Positions 8,237 through 17,188 of a DNA stretch of 64,000 nt are shown here, piece by piece. The DNA is from Pedobacter jejuensis (GTDB lineage Bacteria; Bacteroidota; Bacteroidia; Sphingobacteriales; Sphingobacteriaceae). Both the position numbers and the translations under genes were made by a program. The notes beneath the pieces were generated by a model. That model did not search any database, was not told the origin of the DNA, and saw only the letters and a list, made by a program, of their open reading frames with translations. The stretch's first letter is position 1; every line of letters begins with the position of its first letter. The stretch spans positions 124,001 through 188,000 of the forward strand of contig NZ_RBEE01000042.1 of NCBI RefSeq assembly GCF_003725795.1, written 5' to 3'.

Positions 8237-8980
8237 TTATAGCATTCCACCACAAACAGACAAAGTTTGTCCGGTTACATAAGCGCTCATATCTGATGCT
8301 AAAAACACACAAACATTTGCAATATCCTCTGTTTCACCGGCACGTTTTAATGGAATATCTTTTTCCCAACCAGCAACAACTGCAGGGTCTAAAACCTCTG
8401 TCATTTCCGTACGAATGAAACCTGGAGCTACAACATTAGCACGAATGTTTCTCGAACCCAACTCTTTAGCAACAGATTTTGTGAAACCGATTATACCAGC
8501 TTTTGATGCTGCGTAGTTTGCTTGTCCTGCATTACCGGTAACACCAACAACCGAACTCATGTTAATAAAAACACCTTTGCGAGCTTTCATCATCACTTTT
8601 GAGGCTGCTTTAGTTATGTTGAAAATAGATTTTAGGTTGATGTTTATGACATCATCCCAGTTTTCTTCACTCATGCGCATTAACAAACCATCTTTGGTAA
8701 TCCCAGCATTGTTCACCACAATATCAATCGTTCCAAATTCTGCAACTACGTCATTTATTAATTGCTCTGCTTCAGCAAATTTTGATGCATCAGAACGATA
8801 ACCTTTAACTTTCGTACCGAAACTTTGTAATTCTTGCTCCAACGCCTCACCTTTTTCTATCGATGATAAATATGTGAATGCTACATTAGCGCCTTGCTCA
8901 GCAAATTTTTCAGCTATTTTACGGCCAATACCTTTCGATGCGCCAGTAATTAATGCTGTTTTTCCTTCTAGTAATTTCAT
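8237..8980 (-). CDS. fabG: 3-oxoacyl-[acyl-carrier-protein] reductase
   Basis: This short-chain dehydrogenase reduces 3-oxoacyl-ACP to 3-hydroxyacyl-ACP with NADPH in fatty-acid elongation. At 247 residues it has the family's usual length. The cofactor motif TGASKGIG is at residues 13-20, NNAG near 90, and the catalytic Ser-Tyr-Lys as SSVVG ... YAASKAG near 142-160. The C-terminal SAYVTGQTLSVCGGML matches FabG. It is convergent with the transpeptidase gene. A half copy of the TGTCAT repeat lies upstream. Confidence 0.94.
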   Translation of the reverse strand: MKLLEGKTALITGASKGIGRKIAEKFAEQGANVAFTYLSSIEKGEALEQELQSFGTKVKGYRSDASKFAEAEQLINDVVAEFGTIDIVVNNAGITKDGLLMRMSEENWDDVININLKSIFNITKAASKVMMKARKGVFINMSSVVGVTGNAGQANYAASKAGIIGFTKSVAKELGSRNIRANVVAPGFIRTEMTEVLDPAVVAGWEKDIPLKRAGETEDIANVCVFLASDMSAYVTGQTLSVCGGML

Positions 8981-9067
8981 TTATAATTTTTGTTGTTTTT
9001 CAGCCTGATTGTTGTTGTCAGTCTGAGCTTGTCGAAGACTTTTATCAACCTTCTTCAAATATATTAT

Positions 9068-9361
9068 CTATTCTTCTTTTTTAAAATTTGATAATCTAAC
9101 AATTTCATCCCAATCTTCGGAAAACAGAGCTTCCTTTTTCTTTCTACTCCAGCCTTTAATTTGTTTCTCAAACTCTATAGCATGTTCAATTTGGCCAAAT
9201 CTTTTATAATATTTTAATACGACAGACCTTCGTGTAAATGTATAGGAAGATATATTTTCCCCATTAGCGTGCTGTTGTATTCTTACATCCAAATCATTAG
9301 TTACTCCTACATAATAACTTTTATCTATACATTCTAAGATGTAAACAAAGTAATTATGAAT
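9068..9361 (-). CDS. GIY-YIG nuclease-family protein with apparent ATT start
   Basis: This encodes a 97-residue single-domain GIY-YIG protein of the UPF0213/YhbQ-like type. Extending the frame upstream of the first ATG at 9292 restores the catalytic segment HNYFVYILEC ... YYVGVTNDLDVR, with GVTN replacing GIY's partner strand. A stop (TAA) lies four codons before. The only sensible start is ATT (9359-9361), in the place where relatives have ATG (the usual protein begins M-H-N-Y). Either the start codon was lost by an ATG-to-ATT change or translation begins at ATT. Starting at 9292 would remove the first half of the nuclease fold. Biological role unknown. Confidence 0.75.
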   Translation of the reverse strand: MHNYFVYILECIDKSYYVGVTNDLDVRIQQHANGENISSYTFTRRSVVLKYYKRFGQIEHAIEFEKQIKGWSRKKKEALFSEDWDEIVRLSNFKKEE

Positions 9362-9447
9362 TGTAGCCAGTTATATATTTAGATAAAGTGAAGTTACTAA
9401 AAATTCTTTTTGATAAAGCCTTTTCTCCACCACTCCTATTTACGCCT

Positions 9448-9505
9448 TGTCATGTTGAGCCTGTCGAAACACTCTTAATTGTCCTTCGACAAGCTCAGGA
9501 TGACA
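9448..9505. repeat. dispersed inverted repeat, TGTCAT...ATGACA family
   Basis: The left arm is TGTCATGTTGAGCCTGTCGAA and the right arm TTCGACAAGCTCAGGATGACA. This is the longest of the copies in the window. It sits downstream of the aguA stop codon and may end that transcript. A half copy is at 9017-9039. Confidence 0.8.
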
Positions 9506-9526
9506 GGTCGTAAGTAAAACACCTAA

Positions 9527-10603
9527 TTAAACCGCTGGTTCTTGCTGGCTCAAACAATGAAAACTGCCCAGTCCCCAAATAATATCCACAGAATTAATTC
9601 CAACTACCTTTCTATCCGGGAAACAACCTTGAATAATATCTAAAGCTTTTTGATCGTTAACATCATCAAAAATCGGGACAATCACGGCAGAATTTGCGAT
9701 GTAAAAATTCGCATAAGATGCCGGCAAACGTGTATCTTCATGAATTACTGGTGAAGGCATCGGTAATTCCACAATCTTTAGTGGTCTTCCATCCTTCAAT
9801 TTCATTACTTTTAAAGCGGCCAAATTCTCTTGCAATAGGATGTAATTTTCATCCAATGGGTTACTTTCTACCACCGTTAAAACGGTATCTTCATTTACAA
9901 ATCGTGTAATATCGTCGATGTGGCCATCCGTATCATCACCCACTATTCCATCACCTAACCACAAAACCTGTTCCTGCCCGTAATACTCCAATAAGTATTT
10001 TTCAATCTGCTCTTTATTTAAATGTGGATTACGATTCTCATTCAACAAACAAGCTGTTGTAGTTAAAATTGTTCCAGCGCCATTAAATTCTACCGAACCA
10101 CCTTCCATCACGATATCAGGTAAGAATAAGGGTAAATCAAAATGCTTTGCAATTTTTGTAGGTAATACATCATCCAAATCAAAAGGAGGATATTTTCCAC
10201 CCCAGGCATTGTAACCCCAATCTACCACAGCCTTTTCATTTTCTTTTAGCAAGAAAGCCGGACCATGGTCTCGGCACCAGGCGTCATTGGTTTCATTGAA
10301 ATAAAATTCAATCTGGCTTAAATCTGCATCAACTTTTGCTAATTCAGAAACCGCGAAAGCTTTCATTTCTTCATCTTTCACATTGATGCGAACTTTTTCT
10401 CCTTCAGCAACGGTTTTAATAAACTGACAATAAGGTTCGTAAATCGTTTCAATTTTATCTGGCCAACTGGCCTCTTTATGCGGCCAACTTAACCAGGTTG
10501 CTTCATGCCTCGCCCATTCAGCAGGGAAAGCATAACCTTGTTGCTTTGGAGAATAATCGAATTGATTGATATTTAGTTCTTTTCTTGGAGGGAAATTTGA
10601 CAT
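9527..10603 (-). CDS. aguA: agmatine deiminase
   Basis: Agmatine deiminase converts agmatine to N-carbamoylputrescine and ammonia, the first step of the bacterial route from agmatine to putrescine. The 358-residue protein belongs to the guanidino-modifying (peptidylarginine deiminase) superfamily. It shows ETNDAWCRDHGP, MEGGSVEFNG, the DDTDGHIDD segment with catalytic Asp and His, and the nucleophile Cys in LGSFHCLSQQEP at the C-terminus. The partner enzyme, N-carbamoylputrescine amidase, is encoded 600 bp upstream on the same strand, which makes this assignment more likely than peptidylarginine deiminase. Confidence 0.93.
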   Translation of the reverse strand: MSNFPPRKELNINQFDYSPKQQGYAFPAEWARHEATWLSWPHKEASWPDKIETIYEPYCQFIKTVAEGEKVRINVKDEEMKAFAVSELAKVDADLSQIEFYFNETNDAWCRDHGPAFLLKENEKAVVDWGYNAWGGKYPPFDLDDVLPTKIAKHFDLPLFLPDIVMEGGSVEFNGAGTILTTTACLLNENRNPHLNKEQIEKYLLEYYGQEQVLWLGDGIVGDDTDGHIDDITRFVNEDTVLTVVESNPLDENYILLQENLAALKVMKLKDGRPLKIVELPMPSPVIHEDTRLPASYANFYIANSAVIVPIFDDVNDQKALDIIQGCFPDRKVVGINSVDIIWGLGSFHCLSQQEPAV

Positions 10604-10611
10604 ATGTTTTT

Positions 10612-10736
10612 TAAAAAAGTCCGAGGTCGGAAGTCCGAAGTCGGAAGATATTAAGTTTTAGAATAAGTCTGAAGTCGGAGGCACGAAGTCAGAAGATATT
10701 AAGTTTTAAAATTAAGTCCAAAATCGGAAGATATTT
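10612..10736. repeat. imperfect tandem repeat, ~55-bp unit
   Basis: About two and a half copies of a unit like CGAAGTCGGAAGATATTAAG followed by TTTTA fill the spacer between the four-helix-bundle gene and aguA. The GAAGTCGGA core occurs several times. A similar fragment (GACTTCGGTCTTCGGACT) occurs near 11180. No function is visible. Confidence 0.7.
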
Positions 10737-10754
10737 TGTTTTATTTAGTGGCTG

Positions 10755-11107
10755 TTAATCTAAAGATTTTATTAGGGCAGAAATCATTATTAGAATTTCT
10801 TCGCACGATTGATAATGTTTCTTAAAAATGTCCTCACTAATATAGCCACGTCTTTTGCCAAATGTAGACAATTAACAACTTCAACATCCGACCTTAGTGA
10901 GTAGCGTAGAAATTTCTTAAACTCTAGGTTACTTTGCCCTGTACTTCCTTCTGCAATATTCATCGAGATGGAATCAGCAGCACGTTTGACTTGAGATGTC
11001 AAAACATAAACTTCTTCCTTTAGAAAGGTTTTAGTCATTTTATCAATCTCATCTGCCAGGTCTAAAGCTTTTTGCCAGACTTTAAGTTTTTCAAATTTGA
11101 AAGCCAT
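10755..11107 (-). pseudogene. four-helix-bundle (S23-like) protein gene, frameshifted
   Basis: The first 83 residues (MAFKFEKLKVWQKA ... IAEGSTGQSN ... VEVVNCLHL) are typical of the four-helix-bundle family related to proteins encoded in 23S rRNA intervening sequences. After LHL the frame shifts and ends early at 10790. One extra G at about 10858-10860 (TTGGC to TTGGGC on the coding strand) restores the expected C-terminus GKRRGYISEDIF ... MISALIKSLD and a 117-residue protein ending at 10755. The shift is a single-base loss in a G run, either a recent mutation or a homopolymer sequencing error. The role of this family is unknown. It lies between aguB and aguA. Confidence 0.85.
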
Positions 11108-11203
11108 TTAATCAGAGGTTAATTCATTTAATTATGAATATACTAATTTTTAGCTTTATGCCAAAGGCACTAAAACTCCTGACTTCGGTCTTCGGACTAA
11201 TAA

Positions 11204-12079
11204 CTAATCACCATCAATATATCTTTTCGTAATCGGCTGGTAAGAATCAATTCTTCTATCTCTCAAAAATGGCCAATGTTTCCGCATAAAGTCGCTTTGG
11301 TCTAAATCCAGTTCAACCACTCCTGTTTCTTCATTATCGTGAGATGCCAAATAAAGCAATTTCCCTTGTGCATTTGTCGCAAAACTTCCGCCCCAAAATT
11401 TCATGGCTCCATCTTGTTCAAAACCCACCCTATTTACACTTACCACGGGGACTCCATTCGCAACTGAATGCGAACGCTGAATAGTCTGCCACGCATTATA
11501 TTGGTCTTGATTTGTTTCTTCATCCTGGTCGGTTGCCCAGCCAATTGCCGTTGGATAAAACATAATATCCGCTCCCATCAATGCTGTAATACGAGATGCT
11601 TCAGGGTACCATTGATCCCAACAAATTAAAATACCGATTTTAGCAAACTTCGTTTCAAAAACTTTGTAGCCCAAATCACCTGGTGTGAAGTAGAATTTTT
11701 CGTAGAAAGCCGGGTCATCAGGGATATGCATTTTGCGGTATTTACCCAAATAAGAACCATCTGCATCTAAAACAGCCGTGGTATTATGGTATAAACCTTC
11801 AGCACGTTTCTCAAATAAAGAGGCAATAATTACCACGCCCAACTCTTTCGCAACTACTTGCAAAGCATCAGTCGATGGACCAGGAATTGCTTCTGCTAAA
11901 TCAAAATTATCGTAATCTTCCACATCGCAGAAATACAAAGAAGTAAAAAGCTCCTGCAAACACACAATTTGCGCACCTTTTGCCGCCGCCTCTCTTACTT
12001 TCGCAATCGCTTTATCTAAATTTTCCTGCTTATCTTTTGTACAGCTCATCTGCACCAAGCCAACTTTAACTTTCTTCAT
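11204..12079 (-). CDS. aguB: N-carbamoylputrescine amidase
   Basis: This nitrilase-superfamily amidohydrolase hydrolyses N-carbamoylputrescine to putrescine, carbon dioxide and ammonia, completing agmatine degradation begun by AguA. The 291-residue protein has the Glu-Lys-Cys triad: Glu in CLQELFTSLYF (about residue 43), Lys in YRKMHIPDDP (about 116) and Cys in ILICWDQWYPE (about 153). The sequence from FYEKFYFTPGD is typical of AguB. A TAnnTTTG box lies about 90 bp upstream. The order aguB - four-helix gene - aguA suggests a common transcript. Confidence 0.93.
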   Translation of the reverse strand: MKKVKVGLVQMSCTKDKQENLDKAIAKVREAAAKGAQIVCLQELFTSLYFCDVEDYDNFDLAEAIPGPSTDALQVVAKELGVVIIASLFEKRAEGLYHNTTAVLDADGSYLGKYRKMHIPDDPAFYEKFYFTPGDLGYKVFETKFAKIGILICWDQWYPEASRITALMGADIMFYPTAIGWATDQDEETNQDQYNAWQTIQRSHSVANGVPVVSVNRVGFEQDGAMKFWGGSFATNAQGKLLYLASHDNEETGVVELDLDQSDFMRKHWPFLRDRRIDSYQPITKRYIDGD

Positions 12080-12169
12080 TTCTTAAAATTATTGGATAAG
12101 AGAATGATAGAGTGAGAGAATTTGCAAAGCACTCAATCATTCTAAATTCTGTCATTCTAAATTAGGTTG

Positions 12170-12177
12170 CAAAGTTA
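12170..12177 (-). promoter_or_regulatory. aguB promoter, -7 element
   Basis: On the minus strand this reads TAACTTTG, a full match to TAnnTTTG, 91 bp before the aguB start. No convincing -33 TTTG is seen. Confidence 0.42.
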
Positions 12178-12459
12178 TGTAAAAAGGTTGAGGCTAGAAA
12201 GGAAGAGAGATTGTTTAAGTTGTGATTTGGGAAGCTATTGTAGTAGCATTCTGTACTGCATAGTTTTATAGTGTATTGCTCAAATTGAATTGAAAAGCAA
12301 TGACAGTAGCTTTGATTATTGATAGTCGGGCTATCCGTTTTAGCTCCGATGAAAAATCGGAGGCTGTCACTTCTATCCCGTTTAATTCGGGGAATTTTTT
12401 GCTTCTATTTGAAGTTGCAAGATTATAAATTTGGCTAAAGCCAATATACAATAATCATT

Positions 12460-12722
12460 ATTTGCACAGGCAGCTAAAGCAGCCTGCAATGAATAAATAA
12501 CAAGTCGCCCTATCGCATTTCATTGCCATTTGGCTTTAGCCAATGAATATAGCCATATTTCATTCATTACCCTTTTATTTCATCCAGCAAAATAGACAAA
12601 TTATAATTCATTGCCGTTTGGCTTCAGCCAAGGAATATAGCCATATTTCATTCATTACCCTTTTATTTCATCTAGCAAAATAGACAAATTGTAATTCATT
12701 GCCGTTTGGCTTCAGCCAACGG
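12460..12722. repeat. REP-like cluster with an 88-bp tandem duplication
   Basis: An 88-bp unit is repeated in tandem at 12545-12632 and 12633-12720 with only a few differences. Each unit ends with ATTCATTGCCGTTTGGCTTC-AGCC. A third partial copy precedes at about 12517-12544, and a CAGGCAGCTAAAGCAGCCTG-type hairpin lies near 12467-12492. The ATTCATTGCCGT core is shared with the cluster at 662-840. The 650-bp gap 12080-12729 otherwise holds only the aguB promoter candidate and no credible gene. Confidence 0.85.
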
Positions 12723-12729
12723 TTTATTA

Positions 12730-12987
12730 TTACACCCCAATATCTTCCCGATATTCTTGCTGCAACTCAAAAAGACATTTTGCACATAAGCAACCATCAT
12801 ACAATTCAGATATATATTGTACTTCATTGATACTGAGTTGCACCACACTGCATTGACATTTAGTGTAAGAATTTGCTTTGCATTCAATAGCTGTTCCGCA
12901 TCTTTCGCAGGGAATGATTTCGTGTTTGCTATGTTTTAAAGTGTGGTTCATTGGTTCAATGGTCATTTGTTCATTAGTGTTTGGCAC
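12730..12987 (-). CDS. cysteine-rich CWC-family small protein
   Basis: This 85-residue protein carries four CxxC/CxC-type cysteine pairs typical of the cysteine-rich CWC family: PCERCGT, TKCQCS and GCLCAKCLFEL. The pattern suggests zinc binding, but the family's function is unknown. Translation may begin at the first ATG (12987) or, more likely, at one of the internal ATGs at 12966 or 12951, because the first 12 residues (MPNTNEQMTIEP) derive from a spacer resembling that at 32395-32425. A TAnnTTTG box (TACTTTTG on the minus strand) is at 13031-13038. Confidence 0.75.
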   Translation of the reverse strand: MPNTNEQMTIEPMNHTLKHSKHEIIPCERCGTAIECKANSYTKCQCSVVQLSINEVQYISELYDGCLCAKCLFELQQEYREDIGV

Positions 12988-13030
12988 ACGAACTAGTGAA
13001 CCAATTACTAATGAACTATTATACTAAAGG

Positions 13031-13038
13031 CAAAAGTA
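13031..13038 (-). promoter_or_regulatory. CWC-protein promoter, -7 element
   Basis: The minus strand reads TACTTTTG, matching TAnnTTTG, 43-80 bp before the possible start codons. It lies just beyond the nrdA terminator hairpin, so the gene has room for its own promoter. Confidence 0.4.
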
Positions 13039-13043
13039 ATGAC

Positions 13044-13078
13044 AAAAAATAAGGTTTTGAGCGTTTGCCCAAAACCTT
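13044..13078 (-). terminator. intrinsic terminator of the nrdB-nrdA transcript
   Basis: Read on the minus strand, arms AAGGTTTTG / CAAAACCTT around a 10-nt loop are followed by ATTTTTTG. It lies about 140 bp past the nrdA stop codon. Confidence 0.75.
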
Positions 13079-13220
13079 ACTTAATTTTGAATATGTAAAT
13101 TCAGGTTTTGTCAAAGAAAAAGAGATTGCTTCGGCTCGCTCAAACCCTGCCTCGCAATGACGGCGAGTTATTGGCTTTCGCTCTAGTCTTTTATCCTTGC
13201 TCCTTAATCCTTATTTTATT

Positions 13221-15605
13221 TTAACCTGAACAGCTAATACAACCTTCTTCCATCGAACAAACTGGTCCATCTACAATTTCTTCGGCAACTTGGTCTTGTG
13301 GAATAGTTGCAGGAATTACAGCCTCAATTGCTTTACCGCCTTGGTTTTCTACTGTAAATTTAACTGCTTGCGATGCTGCCTGAGTACGTAGGTAGTACAT
13401 ACCGGTTTTCAAACCTTTCTCCCATGCATAAAAGTGCATTGAAGTTAATTTTGAAGTATTTGGTGCATTGATAAACAAGTTTAAAGATTGCGATTGGCAG
13501 ATGTAAGCACCACGGTCTGCAGCCATATCGATGATGTTACGCATCTTAATTTCCCAAACCGTTTTGTACAATTCTTTAATATAATTTGGAATGGCATCGA
13601 TACCTTGAACAGAACCATTAGCCAAAATGATTTGGTTTTTCATATCATTGTTCCATAAGCCCAACGATACTAAATCTTTCAGCAAGTGTTTATTTACCAC
13701 CACAAATTCGCCACTTAATACACGGCGAGTGTAAATGTTAGATGTGTATGGCTCGAAACATTCGTTATTACCCAAAATTTGAGAAGTAGATGCCGTTGGC
13801 ATCGGTGCAACTAAAAGTGAATTATACACGCCATCTTTAACAACTTTCTTACGCAAAGCATCCCAATCCCAACGTCCGCTATCTGGCGTTACGTTCCATA
13901 AATCAAACTGGAATTTACCTTTTGATAATGGAGAACCTTTGAAAGTTTGGTAAGCACCGTTTTTCACAGCTAAATCGTGTGAAGCCGTCATCGATGCGAA
14001 ATAAATCGTTTCGAAAATATCTTTATTTAAACGTTTTGCCTCATCGCTTTCGAAAGGTAAACGCAATAAAATAAATGCATCAGCTAAACCCTGTACACCC
14101 AAGCCAACCGGACGGTGGCGCATATTTGAGTTTTCTGCCTCAACAACCGGGTAATAGTTATGGTCGATGATTTTATTCAGGTTTAAAGTAGCCTGATACG
14201 TTACATCATATAATTTTTGGTGGTCGAATTGACCGTTTATTACAAAGCGAGGTAATGCCAATGATGCCAGATTACAAACCGCAACTTCATCTTTAGAAGT
14301 ATATTCGATAATCTCGGTACACAGGTTAGAGCTCTTAATGGTACCTAAATTTTGTTGGTTAGATTTGCTGTTCGCTGCATCTTTAAACAACATGTATGGT
14401 GTACCGGTTTCAATTTGCGAATCTAAAATAGCAAACCACAATTCTTGTGCTTTAATGGTTTTTCTACCGCGACCTTCAGCTTCATATTTAGTGTATAAAG
14501 CTTCGAACTCAGCACCAAAACAATCAGCTAAACCTGGTGCCTCATGCGGACAGAATAAAGTCCATTCGCCATTATCTTTCACACGTTGCATAAACAAATC
14601 GTTTATCCAAAGGGCATAAAATAAATCACGGGCACGCATCTCTTCTTTACCATGGTTTTTACGCAAGTCTAAGAATTCGAAAACATCTGCATGCCAAGGC
14701 TCTAAATAAATTGCGAAAGCACCTTTACGTTTACCTCCACCTTGGTCAACGTAACGAGCAGTATCATTAAATACACGTAACATTGGAATAATACCATTAC
14801 TTGTACCATTTGTACCACCGATATACGAACCAGTTGCACGAATGTTGTGAATGCTTAAGCCAATACCACCAGCACTCTGAGAGATTTTAGCAGTTTGTTT
14901 TAAGGTATCATAAATTCCTTCGATGCTATCATCTTGCATGGTTAACAAGAAACAAGACGACATTTGAGGTTTTGGTGTAGCAGCATTAAACAATGTTGGC
15001 GTGGCATGTGTAAACCAACGCTCGCTCATTAAGTTATATGTTTTAATTGCGCTTTCGATATCTTCTTTATGGATACCAACAGAAACACGCATGAATAAAT
15101 GCTGAGGACGCTCTACAATCTGACCATTAACTTTCAGTAGATATGATTTTTCCAGTGTTTTGAAACCAAAATAATCGAAACCGAAATCGCGGTCGTAAAT
15201 GATAGAACTATCTAAAATATCTTTGTTTTTTTCAATAATCTCATAAACATCATCAGCAATAAGCGGTGCTGCTTTCTGCGCTTTCGGGTCGAAATATTCG
15301 TACAACATTTTCATCGTACCCGAGAATGACTTGATGGTGTTTTTATGCAAGTTAGAAACCGCGATACGCGACGCCAACAAAGCATAATCAGGATGTTTTG
15401 TCGTTAACGATGCCGCAGTTTCTGCCGCAAGGTTATCCAACTCTGATGTGGTTACACCATCGTATAAACCTTCGATTACCTTCTTGGCAACATCGATTGG
15501 GTCTACAAGGTCTGAATTTAAACTATAACACAACTTTTGAATACGAGCTGTGATTTTGTCAAATTGCACCGCTTCTTTGCGGCCATCTCTTTTTAGTACG
15601 AACAT
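13221..15605 (-). CDS. nrdA: ribonucleoside-diphosphate reductase, alpha subunit (class Ia)
   Basis: The large subunit of class Ia ribonucleotide reductase reduces ribonucleoside diphosphates to deoxyribonucleotides, using a radical generated by NrdB. The 794-residue protein starts with an ATP-cone (about residues 1-90: MFVLKRDGRKEAVQFDKI). It contains the substrate-site segments SSCFLLTMQDD and NLCTEI, the NNECFEPYTSN finger loop, and the C-terminal redox cysteines in EEGCISCSG. The N-terminal ATP-cone implies allosteric dATP inhibition. nrdB lies upstream on the same strand, 160-bp gap, giving the order nrdB-nrdA. Confidence 0.97.
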   Translation of the reverse strand: MFVLKRDGRKEAVQFDKITARIQKLCYSLNSDLVDPIDVAKKVIEGLYDGVTTSELDNLAAETAASLTTKHPDYALLASRIAVSNLHKNTIKSFSGTMKMLYEYFDPKAQKAAPLIADDVYEIIEKNKDILDSSIIYDRDFGFDYFGFKTLEKSYLLKVNGQIVERPQHLFMRVSVGIHKEDIESAIKTYNLMSERWFTHATPTLFNAATPKPQMSSCFLLTMQDDSIEGIYDTLKQTAKISQSAGGIGLSIHNIRATGSYIGGTNGTSNGIIPMLRVFNDTARYVDQGGGKRKGAFAIYLEPWHADVFEFLDLRKNHGKEEMRARDLFYALWINDLFMQRVKDNGEWTLFCPHEAPGLADCFGAEFEALYTKYEAEGRGRKTIKAQELWFAILDSQIETGTPYMLFKDAANSKSNQQNLGTIKSSNLCTEIIEYTSKDEVAVCNLASLALPRFVINGQFDHQKLYDVTYQATLNLNKIIDHNYYPVVEAENSNMRHRPVGLGVQGLADAFILLRLPFESDEAKRLNKDIFETIYFASMTASHDLAVKNGAYQTFKGSPLSKGKFQFDLWNVTPDSGRWDWDALRKKVVKDGVYNSLLVAPMPTASTSQILGNNECFEPYTSNIYTRRVLSGEFVVVNKHLLKDLVSLGLWNNDMKNQIILANGSVQGIDAIPNYIKELYKTVWEIKMRNIIDMAADRGAYICQSQSLNLFINAPNTSKLTSMHFYAWEKGLKTGMYYLRTQAASQAVKFTVENQGGKAIEAVIPATIPQDQVAEEIVDGPVCSMEEGCISCSG

Positions 15606-15764
15606 AATTTATGAGATTTAATTTGTTATGAGTGAATGAGTGAGTTTTGAATAGTTAAATGGAATTCCTTTCAACCGTTCAAACTAGCTAGTAATATTTT
15701 ATTTATTTTGTGATGATGGCATGAGCATTCACTCATACTATCATGCATTAATTTAAAATTCTAA

Positions 15765-16736
15765 TTAAAAGTCTTCGTCTAAAGAAAACGCTTGTTTGTT
15801 ATTATCAGCAGAGGTTAAAACGCCACTTTTTTGATAATCGCCAACACGTTTCTCGAAGAAGTTAGTTTTTCCTTGCAATGAAATCATTTCCATAAAATCG
15901 AATGGATTGGTTGCATTGTAGATTTTTTTGTAACCCAATTCCTGTAACCATCTATCGGCTACAAATTCGATGTACTGACTCATTAATTTTGCATTCATAC
16001 CAATTAAAGCAACCGGTAAAGCATCCGTAATAAATTCTTTTTCAATCTCAACTGCATCACTAATGATTCCGTGAACTTGCTCTTCACTTAATTTATTACT
16101 CAACATGCTGTATAATAAACAAGCAAACTCGCAATGAGAACCTTCATCTCTGGAGATTAACTCATTACTGAAGGTCAATCCTGGCATTAAACCACGTTTC
16201 TTTAACCAGAAAATAGAACAGAAACTTCCGCTGAAGAAAATACCTTCAACCGCAGCAAAGGCCACTAAACGTTCAGCAAAACTTCCGTTTTCAATCCAGC
16301 GTAAAGCCCATTCCGCTTTTCTTTTTACTGCCGGAACAGTATCAATGGCGTGGAATAAACGGTCTTTTTCTTCCGGATCTTTAATGTAAGTATCAATTAA
16401 AAGTGCGTAAGTTTCGGCGTGGATGTTTTCCATCATAATCTGGAAACCATAAAAACAACGAGCTTCTGGTAATTGCACTTCACTCATGAAGTTTACAGCA
16501 AGGTTTTCGTTAACAATACCATCACTAGCAGAAAAGAAAGCAAGGATATGAGAGATGAAATGTCTTTCACCATCATTTAAATTATCCCAGTGCTTTTGGT
16601 CATCAGAAAGGTCAATTTCCTCAGCGGTCCAAAAACTAGCTTCGGTTTTTTTATACATTTCCCAAATTGCCGGATATTTTATCGGCAAAAGCACAAATCT
16701 GTCTTTATTTTCTTGTAGTAATAATTCCTGTTCCAT
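15765..16736 (-). CDS. nrdB: ribonucleoside-diphosphate reductase, beta subunit (class Ia)
   Basis: The small subunit of ribonucleotide reductase holds the di-iron centre and tyrosyl radical. Ligand segments are visible as ASFWTAEEIDLS, ENIHAETYALL and DEGSHCEFACLL. I chose the ATG at 16736 (MEQELLLQENKDRF, 323 residues) because the family usually begins there. The frame is open up to an ATG at 16826, but those 30 residues (MIKTIQSSYK ...) do not look like part of the fold. A third ATG at 16760 is possible. Its transcript continues into nrdA. Confidence 0.95.
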   Translation of the reverse strand: MEQELLLQENKDRFVLLPIKYPAIWEMYKKTEASFWTAEEIDLSDDQKHWDNLNDGERHFISHILAFFSASDGIVNENLAVNFMSEVQLPEARCFYGFQIMMENIHAETYALLIDTYIKDPEEKDRLFHAIDTVPAVKRKAEWALRWIENGSFAERLVAFAAVEGIFFSGSFCSIFWLKKRGLMPGLTFSNELISRDEGSHCEFACLLYSMLSNKLSEEQVHGIISDAVEIEKEFITDALPVALIGMNAKLMSQYIEFVADRWLQELGYKKIYNATNPFDFMEMISLQGKTNFFEKRVGDYQKSGVLTSADNNKQAFSLDEDF

Positions 16737-16984
16737 ACGCTGATTTTTTTTAATCTTCATTTTGCACAGAGCCGACGAAACCACGCATCCATCAATTTTG
16801 TATGATGATTGTATTGTTTTTATCAAAACGCTGTAGTGAAAGTGCTAACCCCATCGCCTCATGAACAACTTAGTTTTTAGTTAGGAAAAATTTCATCAGC
16901 ATTAGAGAAATGCTGTTGTAAACTCCTAAAAATTAAGCTTTTGTATTTGTTTTAAAGCGAAGAAAGTTAAAGAACTTTGTTAAA

Positions 16985-16992
16985 CAAATATA
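16985..16992 (-). promoter_or_regulatory. nrdB promoter, -7 element
   Basis: The minus strand reads TATATTTG, a perfect TAnnTTTG, about 250 bp before the nrdB start. A TTTG at 17018-17021 is 25 bp further up, slightly wide for a -33 element. The 450-bp gap 16737-17188 shows no ORF. I looked for paired NrdR-type boxes and did not find a convincing pair. Confidence 0.45.
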
Positions 16993-17188
16993 TAGACGAG
17001 TGGTACTTTTTGCGAACCAAAGTTGTTAACACTGCCATGTTTTTGGTGGATAAATGCATCAGCTAAATCTCATTTTAGAGCGAAAAAAAAGCTAATCATT
17101 TCTTTTTAAGCGTTTACGAAACCAAAATGAGTGTTAATAACTTAAATTTGAGGTGTATAATAACTACGAAATAGAGCTAAAAGAAGTA

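Noticed and set aside
12266..12451. 61-residue ORF on the minus strand
   Set aside because: It lies within the repeat-rich spacer near the REP-like cluster. It has no recognisable family or promoter.
12696..12887. Alternative frame over the CWC gene
   Set aside because: The other frame carries the ordered Cys pairs of the CWC family, so this one is a shadow.
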